Source of the DNA: Sulfurimonas sp.
GTDB taxonomy: Bacteria > Campylobacterota > Campylobacteria > Campylobacterales > Sulfurimonadaceae
Reading direction: 5' to 3'
DNA: 9,213 nucleotides
Assembly (NCBI GenBank): GCA_021157485.1
Contig: JAGGWO010000180.1
Coordinates: 1 to 9,213 of the forward strand
A model generated the notes under the pieces. It worked only from the letters and a program-made list of their open reading frames with translations. It did no database searches and had not been told where the DNA came from. The position numbers and the translations under genes were made by a program. Shown here one piece after another: positions 6,424 to 9,213 of this stretch (the stretch's first letter is position 1; every line of letters starts with the position of its first letter).

Positions 6424-7068
6424 ATGAGTAAAATGAGTATAGCCCAAGCAGCAGAATATTTTGGAGTCTCACGTGAGGCGATACATAACCGTATTAGACG
6501 CGGTTCTTTAGAATCAGTTGTTGAAGATGGTGTGAAACTTGTTGAAGTGTCTAAAACAGCGAAACCTACAAGAGTTACAAACAGAACTAACACTACTAAA
6601 ACAAACGCAAGTGATAGCAGATATTATAAACTTTTAGAAGAACAAAATGCAAAACTTCAAGAGAGAGTTGAAACTCTAGAGGGTGAGACAAGAAGTTTAA
6701 GAGATCAAAAAGAGCTCATGCTTATAGAAGAGCGTATTAAGATAGAACAGATTTATAAAGATAAAGATGAGCAGCTAAAAAATATACTTAATACTCTCTC
6801 TTCTCAGTTTATGTTGAGTGCCCCATCAGAAGTACCAGAAGCCAAAGAAGATGCTTTAGAAGCTGAAATAGAACATGAAGATGAGAGTGTACAAGGTGTT
6901 ATGTCTCTAAAGAAATATCTAAAAAAGAATAAAATATCAGAAAAAAAAGCTAAAAAAATAAAATCAAAGTTTAAAAAAGAGGCGGCTAGAGACAACCGTA
7001 TAATCACAATAGGTAAAAAACACTACATTAACCTATCTAAATATGATTATAAAGATCTTCTAAACTAA
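6424..7068 (+). CDS. Helix-turn-helix/coiled-coil protein of unknown function
   Basis: 214 aa, not assigned to a named family. ATG 6424 is chosen with AAGGGG (6413-6418) five bases upstream, overlapping the yajQ stop; ATG 6433 is an alternative. Residues 4-42 look like a winged or MerR-like helix-turn-helix (SIAQAAEYFGVSREAIHNRIRRGSL, then a beta wing ending KLVEV). Residues 43-65 are a Ser/Thr/Lys linker. Residues 66-125 form a charged coiled coil, likely for dimerisation. Residues 134-156 are acidic. Residues 158-214 form a lysine-rich C-terminal module (SLKKYLKKNKISEKKAKKIK, then IITIGKKHYINLSKYDYKDLL). A DNA-binding regulator or nucleoid-associated protein is plausible; Campylobacterota have uncharacterised proteins with a similar plan, but I cannot confirm kinship. 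A8 and A7 runs lie in the C-terminal coding region. Confidence 0.82.
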   Translation: MSKMSIAQAAEYFGVSREAIHNRIRRGSLESVVEDGVKLVEVSKTAKPTRVTNRTNTTKTNASDSRYYKLLEEQNAKLQERVETLEGETRSLRDQKELMLIEERIKIEQIYKDKDEQLKNILNTLSSQFMLSAPSEVPEAKEDALEAEIEHEDESVQGVMSLKKYLKKNKISEKKAKKIKSKFKKEAARDNRIITIGKKHYINLSKYDYKDLLN

Positions 7069-7094
7069 AGAGTTACAGATCACTACTCTTTAGT
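7064..7094. terminator. Inverted repeat between convergent genes, possible bidirectional terminator
   Basis: ACTAAAGAGT (7064-7073) and ACTCTTTAGT (7085-7094) are a perfect 10-bp inverted repeat around an 11-base loop. The left arm holds the stop codon of the plus-strand gene and reaches the first base of the minus-strand stop codon. The two genes converge with only four bases between them. The stem is A/T-rich and lacks a clear U-run on either side, so intrinsic termination is plausible but unproven. Confidence 0.5.
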
Positions 7095-9010
7095 CTAATC
7101 CCTTTTACGTGAGAGATTGGATAGGCGTATGCTATACCATCTCCACCACCTGTAATATCTAGTTTATCCATCACTTCTCTAATAATTTTATCAACATGTC
7201 TCGTGCGTACAACAAACATAAGATTAGAGTCAGTTCCATCACTGTGCAGTCTGTTATAGAAGTTATCCATCTCATCAAGACCCATACCATGTGCATTCAT
7301 GATTGTAACACCTCTAGCACCTACAGATTTTGCAGCAAGTAGAGCATCTTCTTCCCTCTCATGAGGTACTATAACGTGGACGGCCGAGAATGTCATAGAT
7401 GAAGAGTGACGCTGTTCTGCCCCATCAACATATACAGTAGAGAGGCCCATGTCGTTTGCATCTTCAATAGCATGACGAAATTCATCTATATAAATCTCTT
7501 CTTTTTCATGTTCTCCTTTGACACCAATCCTGTCTGTAATTACACCATAGAGCATAACAGTTATCATTGGGAAAAGTGAAGCAAACGCAATAAGACCAAA
7601 ACCATCTATAAGGGGGTCACGACCATCAATATTTGTAGCAAGACCAAGACCAAGCGCCGCAACCAAAGGAACAGTAATAGTAGAAGTTGTAACTCCCCCA
7701 CTATCATAAGCAATGGGGACAATATATTTTGGAGCCATAAAAGTAAGAGCTATTACAAATAGATAACCTGCCATTATGTAATAGACAATCTCTCCGCCAA
7801 CAACAATGCGGTATGCACCCAAAGATATACCAATAGCCACACCAAGTGCAACAAAAAGGCGAAGAACAAAGTCGTTTATCTTTCCATCACTAATCTCTTT
7901 GGCTTTTCTTGCAATAGCGGTAAGAGAAGGTTCAGCCATAGTTGTAGAAAAACCTATTAAAAAGCCAAATGAGTAGATAATAATGTTGTTGTCATACTGC
8001 GTTAATTCAAAGGCCATTGTCTCCCCGACAGAGAAAAGCCCCATCTCTAAACCGACTATAAAAGCATCAAGACCAAGAATTACAAGCCCAAAACCGATAA
8101 TTACATTCTTTAGATTCTCGATAGGTTTTTTAAGAATTACATATTGAAAAAATATAATTACAGCTAAAATTGGTACAACATCTAAAACGACCCCTGCAAG
8201 GCCTTTTAAAACATCTAAAATGTTTAAGTCAAATGCTATAGAATTATCAATCGCTACAGCTTCTGCTATAGGTGTAATAATAGGAATGCTTGAAGCGACA
8301 TCAACAAATTCATAAACAACTATTCCATAAAACTGTACAAATATCATAGGAGTTAAAGATGCAAAAGCGATAAGTCCAAAACCATCTAGAACAGGATTTC
8401 TATCTTTAATAGTAGAGGCTAAACCTATACCAAGAGCAGCGACAAGGGGAACAGTAACAGTTGAAGTAGTAACGCCACCAAGGTCATAGGCAAGACCAAC
8501 TATCTCTTTTGGTGCAAACGCAGTTGCTGCGACAACCATAATGTAACCAGAGATAATATAGTAGTGAATTGGATGACCTTTTATAATCCTCCAAACACCG
8601 ACAACAATGGCAAATCCAACGGAAAAGGCAACAACTATTCTAAGAGTATTTGCGTCAATACGCCCACTACTGATACTTGCTGCTTTTTGAGCGATAACAA
8701 TTAGTGCAGGTTCGGCGATAGTTGTACCAAAACCAACCATGAAAGCAAAAAGAATAATCCACTTTGTAGAGCCTTTTTTTGCAAAATCACTTGCTAGACC
8801 TTCTCCAACAGGGAAAATACCAACTTCAAGACCTAAAAGAAAAACAGCGAGACCAACACCAACTATAGCGAGTCCAATGGCAGTGCTTAACCAGTTTGTA
8901 GGCACTGATTGGATGATTGCTAGTTGAAAAAACACAATCACTAAGATAATAGGCAATAAATCTCTGAATGATTCTTTTAAAAGTTGTAAAAATGAAGCAA
9001 TGCTTAGCAC
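7073..9010 (-). CDS. DUF1538-domain transporter-like membrane protein: tandem duplication with C-terminal P-II-like domain
   Basis: 645-aa polytopic membrane protein. The start is GTG at 9010, with AGGA (complement of 9017-9020) six bases upstream. Two DUF1538 units are repeated at an offset of about 260 residues. Unit 1 (about 10-230) carries [11 protein letters not shown] (60-70), TTIAEPAL (96-103) and [19 protein letters not shown] (176-194). Unit 2 (about 270-490) carries [11 protein letters not shown] (320-330), TTMAEPSL (356-363) and [19 protein letters not shown] (436-454). About 12 membrane helices are likely. Residues 540-645 resemble a P-II (GlnB) fold: [20 protein letters not shown] (564-577), [11 protein letters not shown] (621-631). 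The P-II ATP-binding lysine is not evident. DUF1538 proteins UmpA and UmpB of Halomonas have been described as a two-component Na+/H+ antiporter, so ion transport gated by a cytoplasmic ligand is a reasonable inference. Confidence 0.9.
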   Translation of the reverse strand: MLSIASFLQLLKESFRDLLPIILVIVFFQLAIIQSVPTNWLSTAIGLAIVGVGLAVFLLGLEVGIFPVGEGLASDFAKKGSTKWIILFAFMVGFGTTIAEPALIVIAQKAASISSGRIDANTLRIVVAFSVGFAIVVGVWRIIKGHPIHYYIISGYIMVVAATAFAPKEIVGLAYDLGGVTTSTVTVPLVAALGIGLASTIKDRNPVLDGFGLIAFASLTPMIFVQFYGIVVYEFVDVASSIPIITPIAEAVAIDNSIAFDLNILDVLKGLAGVVLDVVPILAVIIFFQYVILKKPIENLKNVIIGFGLVILGLDAFIVGLEMGLFSVGETMAFELTQYDNNIIIYSFGFLIGFSTTMAEPSLTAIARKAKEISDGKINDFVLRLFVALGVAIGISLGAYRIVVGGEIVYYIMAGYLFVIALTFMAPKYIVPIAYDSGGVTTSTITVPLVAALGLGLATNIDGRDPLIDGFGLIAFASLFPMITVMLYGVITDRIGVKGEHEKEEIYIDEFRHAIEDANDMGLSTVYVDGAEQRHSSSMTFSAVHVIVPHEREEDALLAAKSVGARGVTIMNAHGMGLDEMDNFYNRLHSDGTDSNLMFVVRTRHVDKIIREVMDKLDITGGGDGIAYAYPISHVKGIRLKSSDL

Positions 9011-9039
9011 ACAATATCCTTGTTGTTATTAGTAAAGGA

Positions 9040-9045
9040 ATTATA
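9040..9045 (-). promoter_or_regulatory. -10 element for the DUF1538 gene
   Basis: The minus strand reads TATAAT here, placing transcription start near 9033, about 23 bases before the GTG at 9010. No convincing -35 box is seen upstream. The position and short leader fit the only minus-strand gene in the window. Confidence 0.5.
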
Positions 9046-9098
9046 TCTTGCAAACCTAAAATGATAGATTAGAAGTTTATGCTAAATAAAGTGTTTTA

Positions 9099-9108
9099 TG
9101 GATAAAAT
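9099..9108 (+). promoter_or_regulatory. Weak candidate -10 for the serine tRNA
   Basis: TGGATAAAAT contains TAAAAT (9103-9108), one mismatch from TATAAT, with TG nearby. Transcription would start near 9114, nine bases before the mature tRNA. The rest of the 9011-9122 gap holds only this and the divergent minus-strand -10; I see no other structure. Confidence 0.3.
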
Positions 9109-9122
9109 TTCAGCCTCATAAC

Positions 9123-9212
9123 GGTTCGGTGTCCGAGTGGCCGATGGTGCAACCTTGGAAAGGTTGTGTAGGTGCAAATCTACCGAGAGTTCGAATCTCT
9201 CCCGAACCACCA
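9123..9212 (+). tRNA. tRNA-Ser (anticodon GGA), CCA encoded
   Basis: The acceptor stem GGTTCGG (9123-9129) pairs with CCGAACC (9202-9208), followed by discriminator A and an encoded CCA (9210-9212). The anticodon stem CAACC/GGTTG (9150-9154, 9162-9166) encloses the loop TTGGAAA, giving anticodon GGA at 9157-9159, which reads UCC and UCU. A long variable arm follows (GTAGGT, loop GCAA, ATCTAC), as expected for a class II serine tRNA. The T arm is GAGAG, TTCGAAT, CTCTC. The D stem has only two clear pairs plus a T-T mismatch. Confidence 0.97.
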
Positions 9213-9213
9213 T

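Larger units (their letters stand above)
246..8523. repeat. Dispersed octamer AAACGCAG, ten copies
   Basis: Copies read by eye on the plus strand: 246-253, 1224-1231, 3776-3783, 3896-3903, 4775-4782 and 8516-8523. As the complement CTGCGTTT: 785-792, 1924-1931, 2220-2227 and 4121-4128. Near matches (AAACGCAA or its complement) are at 1966, 6603 and about 7583. All lie inside genes, in more than one codon phase. The coordinates given for this entry span the first to the last copy. The function is unknown. Confidence 0.5.

Noticed and set aside
6309..6593. 94-codon minus-strand frame across the yajQ/helix-turn-helix junction
   Set aside because: It is antisense to two well-supported genes, with no family resemblance or ribosome binding site.
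8739..9053. Small frames (plus 8739-8927, minus 8826-9053) over the 5' end of the DUF1538 gene
   Set aside because: They overlap a conserved membrane protein in other frames and show no domain or plausible initiation signal.
1..9213. Insertion sequences, CRISPR arrays, prophage or integrase genes
   Set aside because: I saw no spaced direct repeats, transposase or integrase motifs. The tRNA lies at the window edge, so an attachment site downstream cannot be assessed.

Overview
The window is AT-rich (roughly one third G+C by eye) and densely coding. It looks like chromosome from a Campylobacterota bacterium, probably Sulfurimonas-like. This rests on tightly overlapping genes, a histidine kinase with the AHQWRQPL-type phospho-acceptor box common in that phylum, codon use, and the gene families present. 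The genus is an inference and was not tested by a search.

Positions 1-5857 (+ strand) form one compact, probably co-transcribed block: the 3' part of purT (its start lies outside the window), a D-2-hydroxyacid dehydrogenase starting at the base after the purT stop, a small DedA/YqaA-type membrane protein, an orphan PAS histidine kinase, and a two-gene fumarate reductase/succinate dehydrogenase-like pair (flavoprotein and iron-sulfur subunit). Every junction overlaps or abuts. A promoter with an extended -10 then opens a second short unit of yajQ and a helix-turn-helix/coiled-coil protein of unknown function (5917-7068). A convergent minus-strand gene (7073-9010) encodes a double-DUF1538 membrane protein fused to a P-II-like domain. 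A 10-bp inverted repeat covers both stop codons where the two units meet. The window ends with tRNA-Ser(GGA), with CCA encoded.

The flavoprotein/iron-sulfur pair is the most interesting system. The histidine that normally binds FAD covalently is a glutamine. The iron-sulfur subunit has a fourth cysteine where classical enzymes have a [3Fe-4S] cluster. The flavoprotein ends just after its catalytic region. No membrane anchor or CCG-type subunit is encoded nearby. Together these suggest a soluble or unusually partnered, fumarate-reducing-biased enzyme whose electron donor is unknown.

Two other points stand out. The YqaA-type gene clearly continues upstream of its first usable start codon, and no ATG/GTG/TTG is available in that frame. 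The octamer AAACGCAG occurs ten times on the two strands, far above chance, in different codon phases, which suggests selection at the DNA level.
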